Notes: generated by a model not told the origin, from the letters alone. DNA of 46,040 bases from Streptococcus cristatus (GCF_003943505.1 NZ_RJPS01000013.1:1-46040); one strand, 5' to 3'. Positions 9,001-16,847 are shown, numbered from the stretch's first letter. Numbers and translations are program-made.

Positions 9001-9374
9001 AGTCCCAAACCTTCCTTTACTTTCTGAGCGTAAATCTCTTTTGCTCTCGGAGTCATTTCAGTAATGGTTTTTTCTTTAAAATTCTGGGCTTTTTGACGGC
9101 TAGTTCCTGTGTCCGGAAAGTGGATCCGCCATCCAGTTGTTTTGCCATAACCGATATCCTTAGAGACAAGACCCTCATTTGCGCCCTTGAAACCAGTAAC
9201 CACCGTGTCATCTCTCGCATGGACATCATCCACGATAAAATATTCTGGTGTGTTGACTTTCAATTGCTTTTCAAACTCATCCGCCACTTCAGTAACAGCT
9301 GCTTTTGCTGCTCTTGGAGCTTTTACTTGCAACTTTGTCAAGTTGGCTAAGATTTCATCAAGGCCTTTCGTCAT
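8994..9374 (-). CDS. HK97 gp10-like head-tail joining protein
   Basis: The start is ATG at 9374 (MTKGLDEILANL), because it overlaps the upstream stop (ATGA, 9374-9371) and has AAGAGGCGG just upstream; an earlier in-frame ATG at 9404 lacks this context. The product is 126 residues. The pattern of an N-terminal helix (DEILANLTKLQVKAPRAAKAA) followed by basic beta segments and GWRIHFPDTGTSRQKAQNF matches HK97 gp10-like neck proteins, which connect head and tail. Translational coupling to the head-closure gene is likely. Confidence 0.8.
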   Translation of the reverse strand: MTKGLDEILANLTKLQVKAPRAAKAAVTEVADEFEKQLKVNTPEYFIVDDVHARDDTVVTGFKGANEGLVSKDIGYGKTTGWRIHFPDTGTSRQKAQNFKEKTITEMTPRAKEIYAQKVKEGLGLW

Positions 9375-9727
9375 ATCCGCCTCTTCACGATAATTTTGTC
9401 GCAATCAAAGCTATTTTCATCTACATCGATTGCGATGATATCGTATTCATTTCCGTTGTATTCAACGTGAGAAGAGCTATCAAAAGGAGCTTTTTTATGA
9501 TGGCGAATGTAGAAAGTTTTGGTTTCTTCTGCTTCAATCACCCCTTTAGCTCGCTTATTAGCGGACTGTTTAGCTCCTTCCTGAAAGTCTTTTAGAGAGG
9601 TTCTGACAACCTCTGCCCAGCAAGTGTAGAGGTCCTTACGAACTGGAGAAATAACTTCTCCGTCTTCATTTTGTCCTCCCTGCTCCGAAAAGAAGGTGAT
9701 TCTAGTGTTCATCTTTCGAGTTCTCAT
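9371..9727 (-). CDS. Head closure / head-tail adaptor protein
   Basis: This 118-residue protein has RITFFSEQGGQNEDGE near its N-terminus, then CWAEVVRTSLKDFQEG, and ends in beta strands (YDIIAIDVDE). That is the pattern of the phage head-tail joining family (SPP1 gp16-like stoppers), which seal DNA in the head. The start at 9727 has GGAGAG 8 nt upstream. It overlaps the upstream connector gene by 26 bp and the gp10-like gene by 4 bp. Confidence 0.8.
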   Translation of the reverse strand: MRTRKMNTRITFFSEQGGQNEDGEVISPVRKDLYTCWAEVVRTSLKDFQEGAKQSANKRAKGVIEAEETKTFYIRHHKKAPFDSSSHVEYNGNEYDIIAIDVDENSFDCDKIIVKRRI

Positions 9728-10025
9728 CTAGCTCTCTCCTTGTGCGCAATTGATGGATGATATTTAAAACACCGTTCGCCAAGGGATAGCGTTCACTATC
9801 CGCTGACAATCCACGGTGTTCATATTCTTCTTTAACTTGCTTTTTAACAGCAAGCTGAAATTTTGCATATTTCGCAAAATCTTCTGGTGTAGCGTTACTG
9901 TCTATCGCAAAACAAATTTGATCCTGAGCAGACTCAATCATTTCTTTAATGATTTCATCCTCAAAATCATAATCAATTTTGCAATAAAGCTTCACGCTAT
10001 CTAACAATTCTTGTTCAATAGGCAT
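9702..10025 (-). CDS. Head-tail connector (gp6-like DNA packaging protein)
   Basis: The start is ATG 10025 (MPIEQELLDSVK), 5 nt after a perfect AGGAGG; a GTG 6 bp further upstream falls inside the ribosome site. The 107-residue, mostly helical protein (YCKIDYDFEDEIIKEMIESAQDQI) resembles gp6-like connector proteins that bind under the portal. It begins 12 bp after the HeH extension of the capsid gene and is the first of the overlapping connector genes. Confidence 0.8.
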   Translation of the reverse strand: MPIEQELLDSVKLYCKIDYDFEDEIIKEMIESAQDQICFAIDSNATPEDFAKYAKFQLAVKKQVKEEYEHRGLSADSERYPLANGVLNIIHQLRTRRELDENSKDEH

Positions 10026-10037
10026 GAGCACCTCCTA

Positions 10038-10172
10038 TCAAACAATCAGAGCCAAAAGCTCCGTTTTAGTCGCTGATGGATTATAGCTGATATTCTTGCT
10101 ATCTAGATAATCCATAATTTCTTGTTTAGTGTTAGCATTTGTTGGTTTCGCCGCAGAAACAGCGGCGTTATT
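10038..10172 (-). CDS. HeH/LEM-like extension of the major capsid protein, read by +1 frameshift
   Basis: Immediately after the capsid stop, the +1 frame is open for 44 residues (NNAAVSAAKPTNANTKQEIM ... ALIV, TGA 10038). The last 30 residues have the helix-extended loop-helix pattern seen in HeH/LEM domains. The frame has an upstream in-frame TAA, no ATG, GTG or TTG before the domain, and no ribosome site. The only ATG (in QEIMDYL) would cut the first helix. Entry by a +1 slip at CCC-TAA explains it and gives a 431-residue capsid variant. Confidence 0.72.
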   Translation of the reverse strand, partial: NNAAVSAAKPTNANTKQEIMDYLDSKNISYNPSATKTELLALIV

Positions 10173-10176
10173 AGGG
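10149..10176 (-). promoter_or_regulatory. Candidate programmed +1 frameshift site with stimulatory hairpin
   Basis: The capsid gene ends ACG CCC TAA TAA. A tRNA-Pro on CCC can move +1 to CCT, because the stop starts with T, and then read AAT AAC GCC in the HeH frame. Six bases after CCC lies a perfect 6-bp GC hairpin (CGCCGC, loop TGTTTCT, GCGGCG; arms 10167-10162 and 10154-10149). It has no T-run, so it is not a terminator. A slow stop, slippery proline codon and adjacent structure are the parts expected of a +1 site. Confidence 0.7.
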
Positions 10177-11334
10177 CGTATAAGTTACAAAGTAACCAGC
10201 TTTTTTATCGGCTTTCTTCACGTCAAAACGAACTACCGCCTGAAGATATTGGCCGTAAATTTCGCTATCTGCCCAGCGCAGACCAAGTTCCTTGCGATCC
10301 ACAAACAAAACAGCGCGATTGATATCCCCAATAAAAGCATGAGCTTCACCAGCGTTGCCCAGAACTTCATCAGCGACGACAAACACTGGATGGCCTAGGA
10401 AGACTTTGCCAGAAGCTGACACAATGGAGTCTTGCAGCAGATAGCGGCCATTCTTGTCTTTGAGAGTGTCCAGAGCTTGATAGAAACTTTGAGAAACCAC
10501 AAAAGATACATTATAAGCCGGGTCAAGATTCACGTTCAAGATTTCCTTGATTGCGTCTAGTCCATTAGCTGTCTTCGCTTCAAACGTTTTCAATACTGCT
10601 GCGATAGCATCATTTGTTGTATTGACTTTGATTTGAGACGCTGCCTCTGCCACAATTGCTAGCAAATCAACATCTGCATCATCGATTGATTCTTGAGACA
10701 CTGGAATTGCTCCACGGTAAGTCTGCACTTCCCAGGGCACATTTTCAAATTCTGGCTTAGCAAGCGCTGGATTCTTTTCCAATTCTGCCACACTGGCCAT
10801 TTTAGAGGTAGCCTGTTTTAAAATTGGATATTTACCGCTTGCTTTTGTCGCGCTGTGAATCGAAGTGAATTGTTTTAAGTCTACGACTGTCTTCACTTCA
10901 CGGACCGGAGTTGTCACAAGTTCTTCACTTGTCACAGGTTTGGTGCCGTCCTTTTTCAGCCCATCCGTTTTAGGGTCAATTGCATTTAGCGGGATGAAAA
11001 GGTCATTTCCTTCAAAATTCAATTCAGATGAAGCTGTCGCTCCCTTAGAATGCAACCAGTCATTTACTGCGTCGCGAATTGACTTTTCTTCTGATTCGAC
11101 AACGTGTGTTGCAGCCGCTGCAGTCGGTTCACCCTTGATATCTTTAAAAAGCTTCAAATCGCCTTCCAGTGCCGCTAAAGATTCTTTCTTAGCATCAATG
11201 CCTGCACGAATTTGGCGCCCTTTTTCAAGATCTCCTTGTGCCAAAATTTCTTTTAATTTAACCGTCTGAGCAGAAATTTCAGCCTTGGCTTGAGCAATTC
11301 CTGCTTCCAATTCTTTGATTTTTTCATCAAACAT
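10171..11334 (-). CDS. Major capsid protein (HK97 fold)
   Basis: This 387-residue protein has an N-terminal coiled-coil scaffold-like delta domain (residues 1-70, KIKELEAGIAQAKAEIS). It continues into an HK97-type body (for example VTTPVREVKTVVDLKQF, SFYQALDTLKDKNGRYLLQ, and the C-terminal AVVRFDVKKADKKAGYFV). The N-terminal part is probably removed by the ClpP-like protease encoded just upstream; a plausible boundary is near residues 75-90. It is the main head subunit. Its 3' end carries a predicted +1 frameshift signal. Confidence 0.95.
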   Translation of the reverse strand: MFDEKIKELEAGIAQAKAEISAQTVKLKEILAQGDLEKGRQIRAGIDAKKESLAALEGDLKLFKDIKGEPTAAAATHVVESEEKSIRDAVNDWLHSKGATASSELNFEGNDLFIPLNAIDPKTDGLKKDGTKPVTSEELVTTPVREVKTVVDLKQFTSIHSATKASGKYPILKQATSKMASVAELEKNPALAKPEFENVPWEVQTYRGAIPVSQESIDDADVDLLAIVAEAASQIKVNTTNDAIAAVLKTFEAKTANGLDAIKEILNVNLDPAYNVSFVVSQSFYQALDTLKDKNGRYLLQDSIVSASGKVFLGHPVFVVADEVLGNAGEAHAFIGDINRAVLFVDRKELGLRWADSEIYGQYLQAVVRFDVKKADKKAGYFVTYTP

Positions 11335-11370
11335 AGATTTTTCTCCTTTTTTGAGTATAAAAAATAGGAC

Positions 11371-12045
11371 CTATAGTCCCTCTAGAATTTCTTCTTTTTC
11401 GATTTCTCGTAGCATGTTTTGAATTTCAGACTTCCGCTTGCTACGGTTAGCGTAAAAGTCATCAATAACTGCTTGTGGTAACAAGCCATTTTCTAGACTC
11501 GCTACCGCTCCGACATCATCAAAGGTCATCACTTCATCTGCAAAGCCTTTTTCTACTGCAGTGCTAGCTGACATGAAGGTCTCATTCTTCATCATGTCCA
11601 GAATTTCTTCTTCACTCAAACCAGTTTTAGCGACGTAGGCATTTACGATCGCCTGGTCGCTAGCTTTTAAAGCATTAGAAGCCTTGTCCAAATCATCGCT
11701 ATTACCAGATACCCAATTAAATAGCGCTTTGTGAATCATAATCTGCGCCGTTGGACTGATAAGAACTTTATCAGCACCCATGATGGCTACACTAGCAGCA
11801 CTGGCCGCCATACCCGTCACTTCGACTGTGATGTGCCCTGGATAACTTTTCAAAGCTGTGTAGATTTCACTTCCGACAGTCACCAGACCACCATTGGAAT
11901 TGACTTCCAGCACAATGTCACCGCTGTCTTCCGGAAAGGCATCTGTGATCGACTTGGCACTGACCGCTTCTAAGCCAAAGTAGTCATAGGCTTCTTGGCT
12001 ATTATTCGGAATCAGAGGTCCCTTCATCTTGATTCGTTTCGGCAT
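11371..12045 (-). CDS. ClpP-like prohead maturation protease
   Basis: The start is ATG 12045 (MPKRIKMKG), with AGGAGG 11 nt upstream; the alternative GTG at 12057 abuts the ribosome site. The product is 224 residues. It has the ClpP/S14 fold signatures: GDIVLEVNSNGG, the nucleophile serine in GMAASAAS (Ser82) and histidine in QIMIHK (His105). It should cleave the capsid N-terminal domain during head maturation. It overlaps the portal gene by 44 bp and is followed by the capsid gene, the standard HK97-type order. Confidence 0.92.
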   Translation of the reverse strand: MPKRIKMKGPLIPNNSQEAYDYFGLEAVSAKSITDAFPEDSGDIVLEVNSNGGLVTVGSEIYTALKSYPGHITVEVTGMAASAASVAIMGADKVLISPTAQIMIHKALFNWVSGNSDDLDKASNALKASDQAIVNAYVAKTGLSEEEILDMMKNETFMSASTAVEKGFADEVMTFDDVGAVASLENGLLPQAVIDDFYANRSKRKSEIQNMLREIEKEEILEGL

Positions 12046-13231
12046 TTCTTGTCTCACCTCCTTTCATTGCCTGGTATTCCTCTTTCTTATCCAGAAAGAC
12101 ATAGTTTAGGCTGGACTGATAACGATCCATATTCGGGTCGCTAGAGCGTTCCTTGCCAAGCTCGATTAAGGCTTGGTTAGGAGTCAAAATCTGGTTATTT
12201 ACCAGCTTGACAATCTCATCTACATTTCGTCCAGTGACACTGCGAGTATCAAATTCTATTCGATACTTTCGCCGCTCATCATTGTCCAGTACCTTTAGTC
12301 CTAGCTCGCTTGTAATCGCGTCAAAATAAAAAGGCAGGTCATTTGTGACATAATCCTCCATCAACTGCGCTACGGACTGATTAGGGCTATTCACACCCAG
12401 TTTATAACTAGGCACGCGCAAGGCTTTGGCAATCTGAGCTGTCGAAAAGTTGTTGGAAGTAATCAACTGCAGCACATTCGTATCAATTTCGAGTGGCGTG
12501 TACTCCTGAGTATCGTCAAAGACTAACGGACTACCGCCTGTCGAACCCTCCCGCATCTTCTCAAAGTCCATCCGGGCTTTCTTGCGAGCTTCACCGTTCA
12601 ACTGCGCACCTTTTAGTTTGATAATTCCGCTGGAAAAACCATCACGGAAAAATTTAATCAAGGTATTCAGACCGCCATCTTGCAGAGAGATTTCATCTCC
12701 CAGAGATAGCAGTGGTGATCTTCCCAAAATCGTATCGTGACTAAAGAACTTCCAGTGGATGACGTCAGGAGCCTCGCATTTGACCGTAGCGCCCGTTAAA
12801 CGGTCGGTAAAGGTATAAATCAACCTGTGGTCGTTTGTCTCCTCTACGGTCGTTTCTGACGGCCTGTAGAACTGAAACTGAAGCGCTTTTCCAGTCTTAG
12901 GATCTCTCAAGATTCGGGAGAACGAATTGCCAGTTAAAATCGCATTAACTGTCATAGCAAATTTCCAAGTCCGAGCAGATGTGTTTCCTGTTGATTTCAC
13001 ATTCAGAAGATAATTGATTTCTTCATCCTGCTCAATATTGCCCGTGGTGTCTTTTTTCAGCAAAGGAAAGCGGGCCACATCTCCAGCAATAATAGATACA
13101 GCTGTTAAAATGTCGCTGTTTTTCAAGGCTGAAACCCCAACATATTCAGGGGAGTAATTCCCACCTATCACCGAAGTGATATAGTCATCGTAAGACACCT
13201 TAGAAGATCCTAATGGTTGAAAGAAACTCAT
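12002..13231 (-). CDS. Portal protein (HK97 family)
   Basis: The start is ATG 13231 (MSFFQPLG), following AGGAGG by 11 nt; an earlier in-frame ATG at 13264 lies inside a terminator T-run. The 409-residue protein has portal family features such as ILTAVSIIAGDVARFPLLKK, GNSFSRILRDPKTGKALQFQFYRP and APDVIHWKFFSHDTILGRSPL. It forms the dodecameric DNA gate of the head. Upstream, where the terminase should adjoin, two cargo genes with terminators are inserted, so portal transcription needs readthrough or its own promoter. Confidence 0.93.
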   Translation of the reverse strand: MSFFQPLGSSKVSYDDYITSVIGGNYSPEYVGVSALKNSDILTAVSIIAGDVARFPLLKKDTTGNIEQDEEINYLLNVKSTGNTSARTWKFAMTVNAILTGNSFSRILRDPKTGKALQFQFYRPSETTVEETNDHRLIYTFTDRLTGATVKCEAPDVIHWKFFSHDTILGRSPLLSLGDEISLQDGGLNTLIKFFRDGFSSGIIKLKGAQLNGEARKKARMDFEKMREGSTGGSPLVFDDTQEYTPLEIDTNVLQLITSNNFSTAQIAKALRVPSYKLGVNSPNQSVAQLMEDYVTNDLPFYFDAITSELGLKVLDNDERRKYRIEFDTRSVTGRNVDEIVKLVNNQILTPNQALIELGKERSSDPNMDRYQSSLNYVFLDKKEEYQAMKGGETRNAETNQDEGTSDSE

Positions 13232-13263
13232 TTCTTTTCTCACCTCCTTTCTATTTTTGAGCA

Positions 13264-13292
13264 TAAAAAAAGCACCTAATGGTGCTTTTTGC
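13264..13292. terminator. Bidirectional terminator between cargo gene and portal
   Basis: AAGCACC-TAAT-GGTGCTT (13270-13287) forms a 7-bp stem flanked by A7 on the left and T5 on the right, so it can terminate in both directions. On the minus strand it ends the HIRAN-like gene; the T-run merges into the region just before the portal ribosome site. Confidence 0.85.
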
Positions 13293-13321
13293 TAAATGAA
13301 TAGCAATAAATTTCTCGAATG

Positions 13322-13918
13322 CTATTTTTTCTTTATTCTTATCTCAATATCGTAGCTGATCGGGTGCGTCGTTCTGCCATCAAAACTCCCTCCAGTTCCT
13401 ACCACCTCTCCAGTGATAATATAGTCACTGTTGTTGATATATTTTTTCAGCCCCCTGTTATATCGTCTGTCAATATAACCGACAAAATACCCTTCAACCA
13501 TCACTTTTATTGCATTAGGATCAACTTGATTAGTTGGTTCTGGGATAAGTTCAAATTTTTTTGTTTTGACGATTTCATACCAAAAATAATCATCCTCATC
13601 TTCAACACCAGCTAGTTTTCGAAATGGAATTTCTCCTTCTTCTTGGTATTTGGTTCCTTTTACAAAAATGCGACGCCCGTAAACATAGTCTTTTTCTAAT
13701 TCCTCTTCAAGTTTACCCAACCACTGTTGTATCTCAGATTTTTTATTTAATAACACTTGTATTTCGAAGCTATGGTCTTCTTGTTTTCCAAAAATATTAT
13801 TAAAGAAACCACTCTTTTTTGTATTTTTGAGAGAACTAATTTCTATATCAATTTTCTTTATTTGATCTCTATAATCAGCTATTTTTTCCAATAGCTGATT
13901 TTTATAGGACTTTGGCAT
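13322..13918 (-). CDS. HIRAN-domain-like cargo (moron) protein
   Basis: The start is ATG 13918 (MPKSYKNQL), with GGAGGGAG 4 nt upstream; an earlier ATG at 13954 overlaps the promoter spacer. The product is 198 residues. Residues 1-85 form a charged coiled coil. The C-terminal half has a HIRAN-like pattern: FELIPEPTNQVDPNAIKVMV then GYFVGYIDRR. HIRAN domains bind DNA ends or stalled forks in Rad5/HLTF and occur in uncharacterised bacterial proteins. The gene has its own promoter and terminator inside the late operon, so it may be expressed in the lysogen. A role in host fitness or phage exclusion is possible but unproven. Confidence 0.65.
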   Translation of the reverse strand: MPKSYKNQLLEKIADYRDQIKKIDIEISSLKNTKKSGFFNNIFGKQEDHSFEIQVLLNKKSEIQQWLGKLEEELEKDYVYGRRIFVKGTKYQEEGEIPFRKLAGVEDEDDYFWYEIVKTKKFELIPEPTNQVDPNAIKVMVEGYFVGYIDRRYNRGLKKYINNSDYIITGEVVGTGGSFDGRTTHPISYDIEIRIKKK

Positions 13919-13942
13919 AAATCTCCCTCCGCTTTCAAGGGT

Positions 13943-13971
13943 ATTATACCTCATTTGCTTTGCTACATCAA
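13943..13971 (-). promoter_or_regulatory. SigmaA-type promoter of the HIRAN-like gene
   Basis: On the minus strand TTGATG (13971-13966), a 17-nt spacer and a perfect TATAAT (13948-13943) lie about 18-25 nt upstream of the ribosome site and start. The start of transcription would be near 13936. It is independent of the late operon. Confidence 0.8.
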
Positions 13972-13980
13972 TATAAAACT

Positions 13981-14003
13981 AAAAAAAGCACCGCTTGGAT
14001 GCT
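13981..14003 (-). terminator. Terminator after the membrane cargo gene
   Basis: On the minus strand AGCATCC-AAGC-GGTGCT forms a stem with one bulged base, followed by seven T residues (13987-13981). It lies just downstream of the DUF4352-like gene stop at 14012. Confidence 0.75.
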
Positions 14004-14011
14004 TGACTAGG

Positions 14012-14620
14012 TTATTTCCAAAGATACTGTCCTATTTGCATAGAATAATCAGTAGAATTGTTTTTTGGGGTATCATAATTTAAAAAGAATATCGCATTGG
14101 AGTTGGGAGAAACCTTTTTGTTCTCTTCCTCACTGTCTAGACCTATGATTTCGGTTAAGCTAGAATATTTCAGTCTTTCATTTCCGGCTTTTGCAATAAA
14201 ATCTTTCGGATTAAAAGAAGAGGTTCTATCAGTATTGTTTTCCAAAACAACAGCCACCGTTACTTTCCCTTCAGAAAGTTCCATTCCCTTAACTTGAATG
14301 GTTCCTTCATCAAATATTACTTTCTCGCCAAAAGTTTTAGTTTCAATGATATTGTTTCCTGGAGTCGGCGAATCTTCATCGGTGTCCAAACGATGAATTT
14401 GCTTATCTCTCTGATCGTAATAAACATTATTACTTTTAAGGGCTTCTTCTATCCCGTTTGCATAAATACCAGCTAAATAAATAATAGATACCAAGAAAAC
14501 AGAAAGTACAGAAAGAAAGATAGTTGACCAAAATAACGGCTTCTTGTATACAGGCTTCTTCAATTCGTACACATTCTTATCTTCATCAATGTACACCGGA
14601 GAAATCTTTTCTTTTGACAT
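14012..14620 (-). CDS. Membrane-anchored extracellular cargo protein (DUF4352-like)
   Basis: This 202-residue protein has a short basic cytoplasmic N-terminus (residues 1-28), one transmembrane segment (about residues 29-53, PLFWSTIFLSVLSVFLVSII) and an outer domain. Residues about 95-200 have a beta-rich, Telokin-like pattern (FDEGTIQVKGMELSEGKVTV, VVLENNTDRTSSFNPKDF), typical of DUF4352 surface proteins. AGGAGG precedes the ATG. It has its own promoter and terminator and sits between head genes, like the HIRAN-like gene. It could alter the lysogen surface or exclude other phages; the function is unknown. Confidence 0.6.
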   Translation of the reverse strand: MSKEKISPVYIDEDKNVYELKKPVYKKPLFWSTIFLSVLSVFLVSIIYLAGIYANGIEEALKSNNVYYDQRDKQIHRLDTDEDSPTPGNNIIETKTFGEKVIFDEGTIQVKGMELSEGKVTVAVVLENNTDRTSSFNPKDFIAKAGNERLKYSSLTEIIGLDSEEENKKVSPNSNAIFFLNYDTPKNNSTDYSMQIGQYLWK

Positions 14621-14647
14621 ATATTTATAACCTCCTAAAATTACTTA

Positions 14648-14676
14648 ATTTTATCAAATTTTAAGAGGGTTTACAA
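14648..14676 (-). promoter_or_regulatory. Promoter of the membrane cargo gene
   Basis: On the minus strand TTGTAA (14676-14671), a 17-nt spacer and TAAAAT (14653-14648) lie 28 nt before the ATG at 14620, directly after the stop codon of the preceding late gene. Confidence 0.7.
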
Positions 14677-14678
14677 TA

Positions 14679-14936
14679 TCATCGCTTCCAAAACGGTTTT
14701 TTCAATTGCTTCAAATCATCTTTGATTTTTTCAAATTTCGCATTTGTAGCTTCCACATTTTTTTCACATATGGTCTCATGGCGTTCCTGTGATTGACGTA
14801 GCACACTCAACTCACTATTAAACGTAGTCAATTTTGCATAAAGGTCGAGATTTTCACGGCTCAGCGCAAGCATATCTGATCGCAGCTGTTGCACTTCCCG
14901 CACCAAGCTTTTTTTCTTTTTAATTCGTTTGTTCAT
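14679..14936 (-). CDS. Small basic coiled-coil phage protein
   Basis: The start is ATG 14936 (MNKRIKKKK), with AAGGAG 6 nt upstream; an ATG at 14963 lies in the previous gene's end and lacks a ribosome site. The 85 residues start with a Lys/Arg patch and form one long heptad-like coil (VREVQQLRSDMLALSRENLDL), ending in KKPFWKR. I do not recognise a family. Its position between the small membrane protein and the cargo genes suggests a late function. Confidence 0.6.
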   Translation of the reverse strand: MNKRIKKKKSLVREVQQLRSDMLALSRENLDLYAKLTTFNSELSVLRQSQERHETICEKNVEATNAKFEKIKDDLKQLKKPFWKR

Positions 14937-14946
14937 TCGATTCTCC

Positions 14947-15099
14947 TTATTTTGTTTTATCAATATATACCCCTAAGAGGCATAAAATAATTCCGGTAGC
15001 AATATAGCCAACAATCTGCCCAATCAAAAAAAGACCGTAAATTAAAAATCCTAAGCCAGCTAGCAATAGGATTGTATGTATTTGACTTAGTAATCTCAA
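14947..15099 (-). CDS. Small two-helix membrane protein (DUF1056-like)
   Basis: This 50-residue frame starts at TTG 15099, overlapping the TGA of the large terminase gene (TTGA), with GGAGG 13 nt upstream. It consists of two hydrophobic helices (residues 8-28 and 29-45) and ends YIDKTK. A small membrane protein of this kind (DUF1056) is usual between large terminase and portal in lactic-acid streptococcal phages. The non-ATG start and short length make it easy to miss. Its function is unknown. Confidence 0.7.
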   Translation of the reverse strand: MRLLSQIHTILLLAGLGFLIYGLFLIGQIVGYIATGIILCLLGVYIDKTK

Positions 15100-16847
15100 A
15101 ATAGCGAACCTGCCTCCATAATTTTTTCATTCGTCCAATACCCTGAGCCATCGAATGGTTCCAGATAACAGACCGCAAAAGCATCTAAAAGAGCATCTAG
15201 TGGATCAATTTTATTGCTCTGTTTATCCTTGTCAATCCGCATACCGTTATTATCGACTTTCACGCGAGCATTGTTAACGGCCATTGTAAGCAATTGATTC
15301 CCCGAATGCTTGATAAGACCTTTCAACACATCGTCCCTAAACTGCCTGGTCGGCATATTCAAGACCATTGTATTTTGCCTCACCTCGATCAATGGCCATT
15401 CAGGATGTCGCTTTTCAATCATGGCAATCAACGAGCTAAACTGATAAGGGTCAAAACAGATAGCCTGCAGCTCCCATTCGTTCAGATAGACCATCTCCTC
15501 GATTTTCTCGAGCACACGTTCATCATCGATAACGCCAGATTCAAGAGTGGTAATTTCGCATTCACCCATGCGCTCCAGATTTGTATAGCTCACACCGTCG
15601 CGCTTCTCCTTGGCCACAAGACCGTATTTTGTGGCAATAAAAGAGAAACTATCTACATACCAGTAATCGTCCATCTGGACCATGGGTGAGATGGCAAACA
15701 AGTCACTGACTTTCCCGACATCAACACCAATCCAGACTCTGCGTTTTCTAGTATCTGGTTTTTCGTCAAGTTTGGCCTGTGCCCAACTCTGCTTGTCCAT
15801 GTAGGATGTTTCTGATGATTGCCGCCACATGTTAAAGTTTTTGACCAAGACCTCGTTAACTGTCCCCGTCTCAAGAGATACCTTCCTGCGCTTCCGAAGA
15901 TAATCCATGATTTTATCATAGAGTGCAGGCACCTCAAGAATCGGATTTGATTTTATCCAGTTAGCTTCATCTACAATCTCCTCCTCGCTATCTTGTTCTG
16001 CGATAAAAGCAAAGTATCCATCATCTTCTACCTCCTCATTCAAGATTTTCTCGATATATGGATATTCAATCGTGTGCATCGGAACATTAAGATCAAGCCC
16101 TGCCGTGGAAATAATCAGAATTAGTGGATTGTCCAACTGACCTTGACCGGATTCCAAAAGTTCAATCATTTCATTCGTTTTAGATGCTGCGAACTCGTCC
16201 AGTACACCAACATATGGTTCAAAACCATCCACAGCCCCTGTATCGCGACTTAACGGACGGATATAGGATTCGTCCACCAAGTTCCTCAACTCTTCTCTGA
16301 CCCGCTTTGTAGCCTTTCTGACATCCTCATCTTGAGCCCTTAATGCGTCCAGTTGCTTCCGAGCCATCTCAAAAGCGATTTTAGCCTGAGTTTTATCATT
16401 TGCAGTACAAAAAAGCTGCCTAGACATCGCTGGATTGCGACCAAATAAAAACTCATAAAGTAAGATACCAGCCACAAGAATCGTCTTACCATTCTTACGG
16501 GCCAGAGAAATCATCGCTTTCCTGAAGCGCCTGATAGAATCGTCCGACTTCCTGCGCCAGCCATACAAACTAGCCAGAATGAATTTTTGAAATTCAGCTA
16601 ACGGATAAGGTTTGCCAGTTTTGACATCTGGGAGGATTTCGATAAAATCAATTGGATCCTGAGCCTTTTTTGGAATATAGTCATAAGAGAAAGATTTTCG
16701 AGAAATCTTTTTCAAGTCATTTAAGTGACGTAAACATGCTTTAAAAACTTTCTGACTAACAATCCGTTTGCCATCAACCACGCTTTTTGCATAATCAAAA
16801 GCTACATCACGATATTTACTTGCAATCGGCTTATAGTCATATTTTAT
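15096..16847 (-). CDS. Terminase large subunit
   Basis: This is the ATPase/nuclease that cuts and packages phage DNA. The ATP-binding loop is SLARKNGKT, the Walker B-like site is in VGVLDEFA, and the nuclease domain begins at RRVWIGVDVGK. Counting from the first standard start (GTG 16781) gives 561 residues, but that GTG has no ribosome site. The frame is open for 22 codons more (KYDYKPIASKYRDVAFDYAK, like terminase N-termini) back to an ATA at 16847, which lies 7 nt after AGGAGGG. I therefore place the start at ATA, giving 583 residues. Family identity is certain; the start is less so. Confidence 0.9.
   Translation of the reverse strand: MKYDYKPIASKYRDVAFDYAKSVVDGKRIVSQKVFKACLRHLNDLKKISRKSFSYDYIPKKAQDPIDFIEILPDVKTGKPYPLAEFQKFILASLYGWRRKSDDSIRRFRKAMISLARKNGKTILVAGILLYEFLFGRNPAMSRQLFCTANDKTQAKIAFEMARKQLDALRAQDEDVRKATKRVREELRNLVDESYIRPLSRDTGAVDGFEPYVGVLDEFAASKTNEMIELLESGQGQLDNPLILIISTAGLDLNVPMHTIEYPYIEKILNEEVEDDGYFAFIAEQDSEEEIVDEANWIKSNPILEVPALYDKIMDYLRKRRKVSLETGTVNEVLVKNFNMWRQSSETSYMDKQSWAQAKLDEKPDTRKRRVWIGVDVGKVSDLFAISPMVQMDDYWYVDSFSFIATKYGLVAKEKRDGVSYTNLERMGECEITTLESGVIDDERVLEKIEEMVYLNEWELQAICFDPYQFSSLIAMIEKRHPEWPLIEVRQNTMVLNMPTRQFRDDVLKGLIKHSGNQLLTMAVNNARVKVDNNGMRIDKDKQSNKIDPLDALLDAFAVCYLEPFDGSGYWTNEKIMEAGSLF

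Noticed and set aside
10149..10167. Terminator after the capsid gene
   Set aside because: The GC hairpin is not followed by a T-run; AAACCAACAAATG follows. It fits a frameshift stimulator better.
13231..13264. Portal start at ATG 13264
   Set aside because: The codon lies inside the T-run of a terminator and lacks a ribosome site; ATG 13231 follows AGGAGG.
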